Source of the DNA: Burhinus oedicnemus
Taxonomy: Eukaryota > Chordata > Aves > Charadriiformes > Burhinidae
DNA: 64,000 nt
Direction of reading: 5' to 3'
Assembly (NCBI GenBank): GCA_008921705.1
Contig: VFFE01007566.1
Location: 554,616 to 618,615 of the forward strand
Shown: in pieces, positions 48,501 to 60,099 of the stretch
Layout of the letters: the number at the start of each line of letters is the position of its first letter
Position numbering within the stretch: position 1 is the stretch's first letter
The notes under the pieces: model-generated
What the model saw: only the letters and a program-made list of their open reading frames with translations
Database searches by the model: none
What the model was told of the DNA's origin: nothing
Program-made: the position numbers and the translations under genes

Positions 48501-50902
48501 AAGATAAAGCCACTCAGCCCTTCCTTTCTTCACTGGGGTCATTGGGAAGGGAAGGATGTTATTAACCAAGCAATAAATCTCACTCCTGAGGCTTCTAGTT
48601 TTGGTTTTCTCCCCTGCAGCTCCTCAGTCATGCAAGGAAGGGGATGGCACCCAGCAGACCCCCTTGTCCCTGCACGGAAGGTCCTCACCAGGCAGCACCA
48701 CGGCCGGGAGACACTAAGTGCAGCAGCCGTGTGGTGCGCACCGGTGGGAGAGGTGTCGCATCGTCCCTCCACGGTCAGTCTCTTCCAGCTTTTCCATTCC
48801 CTCTACCTGTGCTCAGCTGTCACTGGAGCGTTGCCCTTTGGGGACACAGGGACCGGAAAGCAAAGCTTCTTGTCTCATCCCGTTCTTACTGGCAGCGAGC
48901 TGCAGCGTGCCTGGGAGGAAGAGCCAAAGTTTTGATGCTTTGCATGGACCATGTTTGTCAAGAGGGAATTCTAGTGGGGGACAGCCCCGGGGTTCACGGG
49001 CTCCAGCACAGGTTATCAGCCGTCCCTCAAGTCTATCCTTTGTTTCTGCTCCTGCTGATAGGTTAGCAAGGGCTTCAGCCTCCCCTCGCAGTGCTCTTCA
49101 TGGCTGTCCTCTGCGCCATCCGCAGCCGAAAGCTGCCCAGACCACCACACGGTATTCCAGTGTATACTGTTCCCTAAGGAGGACAGCAGGTTTTTCTTCT
49201 GTTCTCCCCCCCATTTACTTGTTCCAGGTTCCCTCCCGAGGAAGGTGGCAAGAGGCAGAAGTGTCATCTTTTCTGTTCTTGAAACTGGGAAAATTTCTCT
49301 CACCTTTGGAATCATTTTCTATAAAGGATGGGAGTGAGGATGAGGGAGAATGATTCTCCAGACTGCGGGGAGGAAGCCAGTGAAATAACTTATTCTTCTC
49401 TGGCTGGTATGTGGCTGAACAGAGCTGCATCACTCCTCCAAGAAATATCATCACCTTTTTATTCTGGGGCAGAACAGCAAGTGATTTGCAATGGCTGCAA
49501 GATCTCCATGGAGAAAGCAGCAGTTAACAGCTTCACCTCTCCGTGTGCATCGGGAATCCCTTTGCCTAGCTAAATGTTAGTGGGGACATTAATTTTTCTG
49601 GCTTCACATTTTTAACCAATAAGGAATGGGACTGTTCAACTTCTAATTCTCCCTGAATATTTAGAAAAGGGCTACGTGCCCCGTCCCCCTGAGGCTGCCT
49701 TCTCCTCTGGTGGTCCCTTACCTAGTGATGTTCGTTGGAATAATTTGCAGCAGAATCTTGACTGAGCTGGATATTAATGGGAGATTTGCAAACCCAGACC
49801 ATGGGCAGACAAGGTAATGCTCAGGTAAAGAGCCCAAGTTGTGTACTGAAATCTGAAATTTTATTCTTGGCTTTAGTGTAGGAGCAAGACCTAGCTGCTG
49901 TTCTTCTCCTAGGCCCTAAGCCACTCTGTGGGGTTTTTTAGCGCTCTGAGCATATTAAAATTGCTTATATACCAGGGTGCTGGTAGGAATACTCAAATTT
50001 TGGCCTTCAGCTGATATATTTATTGCAATCCACCTACCTTTCCTTTTGAATGCTTACAAGGTAAAACCCTCTCCAGCAGTACTCCATATAATTTCTTGAA
50101 TAACAAAACACAGCCTTAATCAAACGTTTTTTGGTCAGGACATACATAAATAAGTAAACCAGTCTCCAAAACAAATGACTTGCTAGTAATAGAAAAATCC
50201 TTTTTTATTGAAGTAGCTGACCTTCCAAGGAATTAAAACTCATTAGCCTCTCCCATTTAGAAAAAAGAAGGCTTTTAAACATCAATTTAGAATCCATTTG
50301 CAAGCTCTCTTGAGGCTCTGTATTGCCACTTGGATCCAGTGAGAAATCTCCCTAATAAATGGCTGGAAAGTGCAGAAAAGCAGGAGTGATCTGTAGGGGA
50401 ACTGGAATTTCTGAAAAATTTTCAATTTTTTTTGATACTAAAATAAATAATTGACTGCTAAATTAGCATTAACAACAACCAACCAAAAAAAAAGCCAAAA
50501 CCCCAAACCTCCAAACTTCCATGGTTCTTGTAAAGAGGAGAGAATTAGAAATTCAGTGCCAAAATATGTAAATGCTGCAAAGTTTGAAGGGGACAAATGA
50601 CACATTCCTGCTCACCACAGCCCTGGCCTGGCACGGTGCTGTGTGCTTGCACTGTCTGTTCCCCAGCACAGGGTGAACGAAAGATATTTGCATTAAAATA
50701 AATGTTGTCCAGCTGTGAAGAATATTTATTTTTCAAAAACTATTCATTAAAGTACGCAGGCAGAGCTACGGTAATATTTCACAACTATTTCACAACCCTG
50801 AGACCTGAGTTTTCAGTAGTACAGCTCTTCCAGTTGGCAATTAAAGCCAACGGGGTTTGGATTTTGAACGTACCAGTTGCTGAAGAATATTAAATTCCAT
50901 TG

Positions 50903-50924
50903 AAAAAAAAAAAAAAAAAAAAAA
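50903..50924. repeat. Poly-A tract
   Basis: 22 consecutive A followed by GATGAGAT, the same flank as the poly-A at 24827-24846. Confidence 0.9.
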
Positions 50925-51919
50925 GATGAGATCCTCTGTGTTTCAAGCTGACTATACAATTAAGCACCATACTTCGTAGGTAAGATGGGAGTAATGCTGC
51001 TGTGTCCTACCGAATTGCTGTGGAGATGTACCTACTAGTGCTCGAAAAATCTGGTTGCTCTATTTGCCATGAAAAATGGTCTTTGGGGAAACGCATACTT
51101 GTACATTGAGTAGTCTCTACCTCTATGCAATGAATAAAGCTTGCGGCCACACAGCGAACAGTGAAAATAAGTGAAAATGTTGCTATTTATTCTCTCCTGG
51201 AGTGTTACCTTTTCCACGTGCGATGTGAAGCAGGACTCCTAAAGAAGTGTGGCTGGAAGGCTGAATTTTGGATCCACTTAAAGATGCTGAATTAAGGTCG
51301 TAGGGAACAATTCAACTCGGATGCTTTCGGTCTCCTGCGTGCTTCATTTTGCATTGGCCACCAACTTCTGTGGATGTGGTCTTGTGTACTTCCCTGCCTT
51401 TAGAGAGAAAATTGCACTGGAATTTTTTTGCCATCCCTTGTGAAGGCCGAGGGGCAGCGTGTTGGTGTGTTTATTCAGGAGACAGCACAGCTACTGTTTA
51501 ATTTTCCTAATGTTGTGTGAGATCCTGGCTCTATATAACATAGACGTGGTGCGAGGTTTTTTTAAAGCATTTCTATTTTAAAAAGCAACATGCATGCTGT
51601 AGACGTGGTGAATACATCGCTGCCCCTTGGGACAACTGATGAAGATGCTGCAGAGAGGTTTTCAGCTTCCTCACCTCGATCCTGCTGCTACGCTGGAGCC
51701 AACAAGAGTAGATGTTAGATGCTATTGCAACCCACAGTGTCCCGTGGCAGCTGTGTCACCTCTAAACGTTGTGTGCTGTGGTAAGGTGTCGCAGGCGGTG
51801 GGTGAGGACAACAAAGCATGGGAACAGCCCTGCTGAGGACACCCTCGCCATGGGAGAGTACAGGGCTTGTGGCAGCTTTCCAGGGTGGGGACGTAAAGTT
51901 AGGTAAAAATCTATTTTTA

Positions 51920-52662
51920 TGTGGCAATCCCATGCATGAATACATGCTAGGCGGAGAGTGGATTGAGAGCAGCCCTAAGGAGAGGGACTTGGGGGTGTTG
52001 GTAGATGAGAAGCTCAACATGACCCGGCAATGTGCACTCGCAGCCCAGAAGGCCACCCGCATCCTGGGCTGCATCCCCAGCAGCGTGGGCAGCGGGCAAG
52101 GGAGAAGATTCTGCCCCTCTGCTCCGCTCTCATGAGACCCCACTTGGAATACTGTGTCCAGCTCTGGAGCCCCCAACGTAAGAAGGACATGGACCTGTTT
52201 GAGCGGGTCCAGAGGAGGCCACAAAGATGATCAGAGGGTTAGAGCAGCTCTGCTCTGAGGAGAGGCTGAGAGAGTTGGGGTTGTTCAGCCTGGAGAAGAG
52301 AAGGCTCCGGGGAGACCTTCTAGCAGCCTTCCAGTATCTGAAAGGGGCCTACAAGAAAGTTGGAGAGGGACTTTTTACAAGGGCATGTAGTGACAGGACG
52401 AGGGGTGATGGCTTCAAACTGGAAGAGGGGAGCTTTAAGTTAGATCTCAGGAAGAAATTCTTTACTGTCAGGGTGCGTGAGACCCTGGCCCAGGTTGCCC
52501 AGAGAAGCTGTGGCTGCCCCATCCCTGGAGGTGTTCAAGGCCAGGCTGGACGGGGCTTTGAGCAACCAGGTCTAGTGGGAGGTGTCCGTGCCCATGGCAG
52601 GGGGGTTGGAACTAGATGATCTTTGAGGTCCCTTCCAATCTAAACCATTCTATGATTCTATT
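51920..52662 (+). mobile_element. CR1 LINE, 5'-truncated, degenerate ORF2 end and 3' UTR
   Basis: Translated pieces match the CR1 ORF2 C-terminus: [54 protein letters not shown] and [16 protein letters not shown]. The reading frame shifts at least twice (near 52100 and 52220), so it codes for nothing intact. It ends with the typical TTGGAACTAGATGATCTTTG, the CCTTCCAA region and an ATTCTATGATTCTATT tail. The 5' edge is approximate. Confidence 0.93.
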
Positions 52663-54330
52663 TGAATGTGGCAGCTAGTGTTTAAAAAGATTAGTAAGGA
52701 CTATCTGTGTCCCACTGACATCTGCAGAAGTAGGATTTGTTCCTCATAAGGGAGCCTGAAAAGAAGGGCAGTGTAAATATGTCAGTACATTCCTGACTTA
52801 CAAAGATGATGCCTTGAGATAGCTCCATCTGTCTGGTCTTTCCCTTTGTTACGCCTCTTTTTGGTACCTGGGGTCCTGTTCGCTCTATTATCATCACATT
52901 AATGAGCTTATGCCGCTCATACTGTTCTTTCACAATGTCCAAAGGCATCTTGTACGCAAGAGCTAAAGACCAGGCAGTTAAAAAGACCCGTTCCATTAGT
53001 GAACTTAATGAAATTAGTGATTGTGTTTTCCTACAAACGGGGGTGTGTAGGGTCCGAGTCATAGCTGAGGTGGTGCTGATGGGAGGTAGCTGTTGCCTAC
53101 GTCTCCTCTCGCATCTGGCTGAGGGTTGGCTGCACGTGCGTAACTCGGCAGAACAAACACAGCACGAGGTTTGCCATTTTCCTAGGGTATATAATGCTCA
53201 ACAGTTGGCTGACTCCAATGTGGCACAACAGACACAGTGTTTAGGACGAAAGTAGATCTGACTTTGTAATTCTGGTTTACTTTGGATGGGCAAAAAAACG
53301 TAAAGGGTCAAACTAAGATGTATTTTATATATCCCTTTGCCGTAAAATCCTGTTTAATGGTAGTATATCAGCATAGTAGAGGAGCAAGTCACAGCAATTG
53401 ACAATTATTTTTAAAGAGTATTTTTCTCTTTATGTGGATTTAAATACTTTGCCACATTTGCCAAGAGAGACAGATTGTTAGAGGCCAGAGAAACCCTCTC
53501 CCTCTCTTGGCACTCCGCAGGGCCACACAGCTGGTGTGAATTTTGGTATTATAATCTTCAATTAAAAAAAAAAATTAAGCCAATTTTAGAAAAAAGAATA
53601 GTCAGGATTTTCCACCAAGCTTAGCTCACCCCCCCGCCCTTCAAAATGTTATAAATAGAAAAACATCATCAACAAACTCCTTCACTGTGCAAGAGCCTAA
53701 TTTCTTCCTCTCCGCTGGGATCTGGTGTGTTTTTCAGACTCTGTCGTTAATTGTGCTGTATTGTGTGCATTTTCTGCTTCACTAGTTAGTCAGATAGGCA
53801 GCAAATGGAGTCAGCTCTAGGTCAGAGCACACAAAAAGCCAACTCCTGCTGCCTCCCAATCAGGTAGAGATATTGAATTGGGCTTCACATAATTGAAAAC
53901 ATTAGCAGGCTAGACAATAAGCCAATTCTTAAACACACAAGCCTGAAATGCAGAAAAGAGACAAGGTCTGCAATTCCCGATGGGCCTGATTCGTCTCCCC
54001 CTGAACGCAATAGAAATTCTCCCACCTCTAGCAGTGGGACCAGAGTAGGGTGCATGGAAAGAAATACTGAGGGCACAGGGATTTAAAGGTAGAGATCAAA
54101 ATATTTACCTTCCCCAAAACCTGTGAACAAAATAAGGTTTAGCATTGCCTTTTCTTGAATAGGCATGCTGAGACATAGAAAAAGAGGTAGGGTGTTTTGC
54201 CATGGGTTTTTTTAAAGTGAATGAATATGGACTTTTTCTTACGTATGAATAGAGTAAATAGGCACATCTTATTTGTCCAGAGCTTTTCCTTTCCTAATTT
54301 GGTGTCTAGAAGTTGCTTTCAGTCTATTTA
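52663..54330. other. Gene-free spacer between the two CR1 copies
   Basis: 1.67 kb with no recognisable exon. About 53740-53960 is a non-repetitive A+T-rich block with TAATTG- and ATTAG-type cores that resembles a conserved element. Confidence 0.55.
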
Positions 54331-55000
54331 GAATCATAGAATCATTTAGGTTGGAAAAGACCTTTAAGATCATCTAGTCCAACCACTGACCCTACTCTAC
54401 CAGGTCTGCCACTAAACCATGTCTCTAAGCACCACATCTACACGACTTTTAAGCACATCTAGGGATGGTGACTCAACCACCTCCCTGGGCAGCCTGTTCC
54501 AATGGTTGATAACTCTTCCAGTGAAAAATGTTTTCCTAATGTCCAGCCTAAACCTCCCCTGGTGCAACTTGAACCCTTTTCCTCTTGTCCTATCGCTGGT
54601 TACTTGGGAGAAGAGACCAGCGCCCATCTCACTACAACCTCCTTTCAGGTAGTTGTAGAGAGCAATAAGGTCTCCCCTCAGCCTTCTCTTCTCCAGACTG
54701 AACAATCCTAATTCCTTCGGCCGCTCCTCATAAGACATGTTCTCCAGACCCCTCACCAGCTTCGTTGCCCTTCTCTGGACACACTCCAGCACCTCAATGT
54801 CCCTCCTATACTGTGGCACCCAAAACTGAACACAGGACTCAAGCTGCGGCCTCGCCAGCGCTGAGTACAGGGGCACCATCGCTTCCCTACTCCTGCTGGC
54901 CACACTAGTCTTGATACAGGCCAAGATGCCGTTGGCCTTCTTGGCTACCTGGGCACACTGCTGGCTCATGTTCAGCCGGCTGTCCACCAGGATCCCCAAC
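54331..55000 (-). mobile_element. CR1 LINE, 5'-truncated, with open ORF2 C-terminal frame
   Basis: The minus strand ends with the tail ATGATTCTATGATTC at 54331 and the usual CCAACC/TTGGACTAGATGATC 3' end. The frame is open through the ORF2 C-terminal segment: [55 protein letters not shown] and [19 protein letters not shown], to a stop near 54412. The reverse-transcriptase catalytic core is missing, so it cannot be autonomous. The 5' truncation point near 55000 is approximate. Confidence 0.93.
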
Positions 55001-56758
55001 AAAAATTTCCAGCAAAGAGGAGAGCTTTGAAAGGCAGAAAATATCCCGCTGTTACCTGGTGTACATTTCCCCAGCCACCAGCTCTTATTTAAATGAGATC
55101 TGGAGATCTCACTTTCCATAATATTGTCGTGTTTTCACCCTGGGCTCCTTTTATAAAGGAAATACAAAAGCTGAGGCTATCGCCTGACACTGCAGTCGTT
55201 GACTTCAATACATACATTTGGTAACTAGGGGCTTTAGCCCCAGAAGAGCCATGCTTGTGAACCAGAGGTTGGCCATTAAACGAGCTGATGGAAACTTCTT
55301 TGCCAGTCTCTCTCCTTTCCAGCTGAGGAGATATCATAGGCTGACCCTGTTTGTTCAGGTTTTTTTTCCCCCCTGGATATTCTGCAGCTCAGTGCAAAAC
55401 AGGGACTCTTCGAAACACAGATCCTGGCGGGTGGAAGATGGACATCCCCACTGGGTGCAGTCACAATTTGCACTAGCTGAGAGTGTCCCCCCGCGGGGCA
55501 CAGCAGCTCCCCTGTAGCAGAGGGTAATTTGATGGCCTTTGGCAAGTAAATATCCCTGGGTAAGTAGGTAAATATTCCCGTGCACGTATGCACATAGGAT
55601 AAGGATTCTCTATGTCCATAACTATAATTATTGGACCTTCTGTTTTGTAACTTGCTTTTTTGATTTTGATGTTTGAGTCAGTGGTGATGGAGATCAGCTT
55701 GGCCATAGGACAGTTCAGGGGAAGACGTTACAGTACCTTAAAATGCTCTGCTTTTTATTTCCAGCCTAATACGACTGCAGGAGAAAAACCAGAGGCTCCA
55801 GCTCAGACTGGGTGGGTGCTGCAGGTAGGGCAGGGGACGGGCTGCTCTCTGTGGAGCATCTCAAAATGCCTGCGCTAAATCTCATCTCTGGTCTTAAAAT
55901 AAGGGGATGGGGAAGGCAGGGAGGGAAACGTGCACCACACCTTTTCGTGCAGACAATATTTTCTGAGGTAATTATCATATTGCTTTGCACCAAATATCAT
56001 GGCATTCAGCATAAACTTGCATGTTGCGCTGTGACGTGCAAATATCAGGTCTCCAAGTCTGGTCTCCACCGTGAATGCTGTGACACCATCAGCCAATATA
56101 TGCATTTTAATTAGAATTAGTTGCACGTGCTTTCTTCCGAATCTCCTTAGATCTAAGAAATGCAGAATGACAGTTGTGGCTATGCAAAATATGTAAGGAG
56201 AGAAACTACAAATATACATGATGGAGCTTCCCTTATCAGGAGAGCAGCACTGGCAGATGCGTCCTTCTGGGACCTGCCAGATCGGGGAATGGCAGGAATG
56301 ATGACGTACGCTGAACGAAGGAGATAAGGTAAGGAATAATTCCCCATTGCCTCCTGCTGCTTCGGGCCTCCTATCTACATCATCACAGCCCCTTGGTCTG
56401 TGTACGCCGAGCATTCGGCGGTCCGTCAGACAATGCCCGCGCAGCCGATCAGCAGCACAACAAAATGTTCTGGGCTCGTTGCTCTGAATCTGCTCAGCTC
56501 AACCGTTTTGACCGGTACGAGTCGGGGCTGGCTGCTCCTCTGTTATCCGCCCCCAAAGAGCAACATAATTCCCTGAGCGATGGGGTAACTGGAGTAAGGA
56601 TGGATGGGTGTCGATGAGTGGCTGTATCTCCAGTATCTGCCCAGTAACCTACAGAAAAGTGGCCTAGAGAGAATCTAAGGGCATCAGACAAATGAACAAA
56701 ATCACACCCTGCTGTAACTCCATGGGAAAAAAGATGACCTACTGTAGCCGCTTTATTC

Positions 56759-56810
56759 ATATATATATATGAATATATGAATATATATGAATATATATAT
56801 ATATATATAT
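56759..56810. repeat. (TA)n / GAATATAT microsatellite
   Basis: AT dinucleotide repeats are interrupted by GAATATATGA units, ending in a run of about ten TA pairs before CAGTTCC. Confidence 0.92.
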
Positions 56811-57699
56811 CAGTTCCGTCTATGCACAGGGATATCCGTACGTTTTGCCACCTCCACGTTTAAAAAGACAATTCATTTTATTACGGCTCAGGCAATAAAC
56901 TTGCTTCTTTCACAAGGCAGTGCTCTGCCGAAGGGTGTGCGCCCATTCAGAAACACCTCTTTACGACCTCAGGCATTTTTATTATTTTTTTGCTGATGCG
57001 AATCACACACAGAGGCGTAGTAGAGCCGCTCCCCAGTCTCATCGTGGGCACAGGGAAGTGCTCCGGTTGTGCAGCTGGATGCAAACCGCAACTCACGGCG
57101 TGCCTGTTCAAGCGCAGGAAACGCGCAGTGGGTTGTAAATTCAAAGCAGATGAAATCTGGGTGAGGTGTTAAACGTTCAAACGGTAAACCACGTTTTTGC
57201 TCTGCATTTTCTTCAATATCACTGCAGAGAGCACCTCTGCGCTGTGTTCCAGTTCCTGATGCAGACTACTCAGCAGCAGAAGGGGGAAGCACAGCAGTTA
57301 TGCAGGTAAGTATGTTAACGCTACTGATGACGCAAGCAGAAATCCCTTGGACGTGGTGATGGAAAGCAGGGTTGGGAACATCTGAAGGTAGTTTCCTGGG
57401 ATGCTGCTACCGTCCGCACGCTTTCCTGCTGCTGTACCACCGGTCGTACAGCCGCACGGTTTGTGAGGAGCACAGGAAAACTGCTCTTTGTGAGTAACGT
57501 GGACATACAGGTCACCTTCATTAAGGTTCAGAGTCAACGCCACACGGGGATGAAGGCGGCAGCTCACAGTGCTCGAGGAGCAGTGAAAGAGATTCCTCCT
57601 AGGCTGTGCAACGATTTCAGAAAGGTGAAAATGAATCTCCACCTCGCCCCGGCTGTATGCTGTAAACTCACACCTTTAACGATGTGCTTTTACTCCTGG

Positions 57700-57960
57700 T
57701 GTTGTCGCAGCTGAGACCCCTCGGCAGCTCCCCGCGTGTGATGCCTGCGCTCAGGTCCGCGTGGGAGCGCGGTTGTCACCTCAGTGAAGTGAGACGGCTC
57801 TCCTGGGCACGCCGGCAGGGGAGCGAGCCTTGCGCTTTTACAGGCGTCGTAAATTTGGTGATGGCCCTGCGCAGAAACAAGAAGAGGATCCCTGCCTTGT
57901 TCCCAGGGGCAGATTTCACCTCGTGGCTGGTAGACCCTCCCTCCGTCCTTCCTCAGCTCG
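57700..57960. promoter_or_regulatory. CpG-island-like segment
   Basis: Roughly 16 CpGs occur in the 155 bp from 57703 to 57860, with high GC content. The surrounding kilobases are CpG-poorer. No recognisable first exon or protein motif is present. It may mark an unannotated promoter or a gene-body-free island. Confidence 0.35.
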
Positions 57961-60070
57961 TTTCCCAGCAAGCCCCTGTGTGCTCCTCACACAGTGCTGC
58001 AGAGGTTGGCTAGAGATTAACCCTCACCCTCCGACAAGGCTGTCTCAGGGCACCGGTGGGTGGAAGAGGCTGAACATGCTGCTGAGGACAAGGCACGCAA
58101 GTAGAAAAAGCGCTTCTGTGGTTATGGATGTGAGTGTGGGGTCTGGCCCCGTGTCGGGACCACCCTGCAGAGTGGCTTGAAGGCACCTGCAGGTGCTTTT
58201 GAACCATCAGGTCTCCAGCGGTGGTGTTTGAAGCCAACAAGTTTCGCTGCCCAACAGGAAGAGTCTGGGGCGCTCCGCACAGCTGGCGGCTGGGATCTGG
58301 GTGATGCGTGGTAACTTACTGTGCTCTCCTAACCCGCTTGCTGTCATCGTCTGTCCACAGCGTGACTTCGTCGGTCTGACCTGACACCCCTCACTCCTCG
58401 TTTGTAACGTTGCCGTGGTCTCGGCATAAACTCGTGCACTGTGGGGCATCTACATAAACGCTGCTGCTTAAGCAGATTTGCTTCTAGTTCAGGCCATAAA
58501 AGCTGTGTTTAAGGCTCAACTCTTAGGCTGATGCTGACACGATGAAATATTAGGTTAAAACAATGCTTGACGAGGTTTGTTGTGTGTGTGTGTGCTGGCA
58601 AAAAAGGCATTGGTACTAACTGAAAATCAAAGGAAAAGGTCCCAGAGTTAACAGGGAACCAGGAAAAAAAGAGAGATACAGAATTTGATCATAAAATAAA
58701 ACTTTAATTCTTGTAAAGCCCTGAATGAGACGCAGGAAAAGCAAATGTTTGTTCTGCTGCTGACCTTCTCAGGCAAACAGCGCGCCGGGCCCTGCGGGGC
58801 TGGAGGCACCGCGCTGCAGGGACGCGGAAATCACTGCCGATGAGAGAGGGCTGTAGAGAAGCAGCTGATTGCTCAGGGGGGCTGTGATGAATTCCCCAAA
58901 TTCCGGCGCAGTGAGAGGATGAACGTGGCCAAATAACCCCCTTGCATTTTGAGAGTGAGGTCTGGCCAAAGAAGCCCACCCGTTCCCTGCCGGGCTCTGG
59001 CTGCGGGAGGAGATGTGCCGGCGCGGGTTGGAGGCACCGTCAGGAGCAGTTTTGGGCAACCCTGTGATACCGGAGTGTCCCCGAGCCCCCCACCCCCCCG
59101 AGGGAGCTCTTCCTTATCAAATTGCTTTAAATCTGGAACACAGTTGCTGAGGGAGTGCTTAAATGGTGACTTCGCAGGTAGGGAATAGCAGCTCGGTTGA
59201 AAACCGTTAGGCAAATACATAACTTTTGAAGAATAAGATCTTTTACACAATTAACAAAACAACTGTTCTTACTCGGATTTACTATAAACTTTATAAAGCT
59301 TAGAATGGACGCCTCCCCCTGGGTTAACAGTTTTTCTTCCAGCAGCAAAATTGTTTATTTTTGCAGTTATTCATTGCTGCTGAAGAGAGAGGAATTCTTT
59401 TCCAGTGTGAGCCTAGAGTTGAAATTCAAACATATTTTTGGCATGTGCGCAATTTTCTGCATGTGAGTGGTCCTGCTGTCTCGGCTACAGGATAGTTTTT
59501 AGTATTTTCAGCTGAAAAATGATCTTCCAACAAATTTCGGTAGAATTTGCCATTCCGTCACACTAAGAAGCTGATCTTGGCGATGTCTGTGGCTCCAAGG
59601 GCACAGCACTGCTGTCACACCAGGGAAAGGCGCTCACCTGAGCTGGGCACGGGGCAGAGTCAGCCATTTGTTTTACCTACACCTCCAAAAAACGGTGGGG
59701 TTTTTTTTCCCTCCCACCTGGAGTGCACGGCTGAGGGATTACACCAGCCACCAAAGCAGTGGTGGCTCTGATCTCTGCCCATCCTGGAGGTTAGGACAGG
59801 TTTAAGATGAAGAGGAGAAAGACGACCCAGGAGAGGAGCTTCAAATATGAATACCTGGCTGGTGGGTGGACAGGGTGTGCGTTACTCACGGCTCTTCACC
59901 GTGGCTTACGGGGCTCTTCACCACAGCCCTTCTCGTCCTGAGAGCACCCCGTCGTCGAGCCAGTGTCTTTATTGGGGGCAGCTGATCATCTCCGTAATGA
60001 TGCTATTTGTGACTAATCTTCCAGGATTAAAAATGAACTGTGGCTGCTGCGGCTTCCACCTTTGCCGCAT

Positions 60071-60099
60071 AGCAACGAGAGCAGAAAGTCAATTAATTA
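60071..60099. promoter_or_regulatory. RFX half-site next to homeodomain dimer site
   Basis: AGCAAC (60071-60076) is an RFX half-site, and ATTAATTA (60092-60099) is a homeodomain dimer motif. They lie within a non-repetitive, non-coding block at about 59960-60200. Confidence 0.25.

Larger units (their letters stand above)
28766..51919. other. Gene-free region downstream of ARHGAP40, part 1
   Basis: No protein family or splice-consistent exon set was recognised in 23 kb on either strand. The longest open frames (for example 48718-49353, + strand) are compositionally biased and overlap other open frames. Simple repeats, several A+T-rich enhancer-like segments, an X-box-like palindrome and CpG-rich patches are listed separately. 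Remaining stretches show nothing specific. Confidence 0.6.

Noticed and set aside
48718..49353. 211-codon open frame on the plus strand
   Set aside because: Ser/Arg/Pro-rich composition typical of GC-rich random frames, two other overlapping frames, and no domain or splice context.
51715..52224. 169-codon minus-strand frame
   Set aside because: It is partly the antisense shadow of the CR1 element at 51920-52662.
57684..58013. 109-codon frame with a leucine-rich start resembling a signal peptide
   Set aside because: It lies in a CpG-rich patch where stops are depleted, and antisense frames are equally open. No family match.
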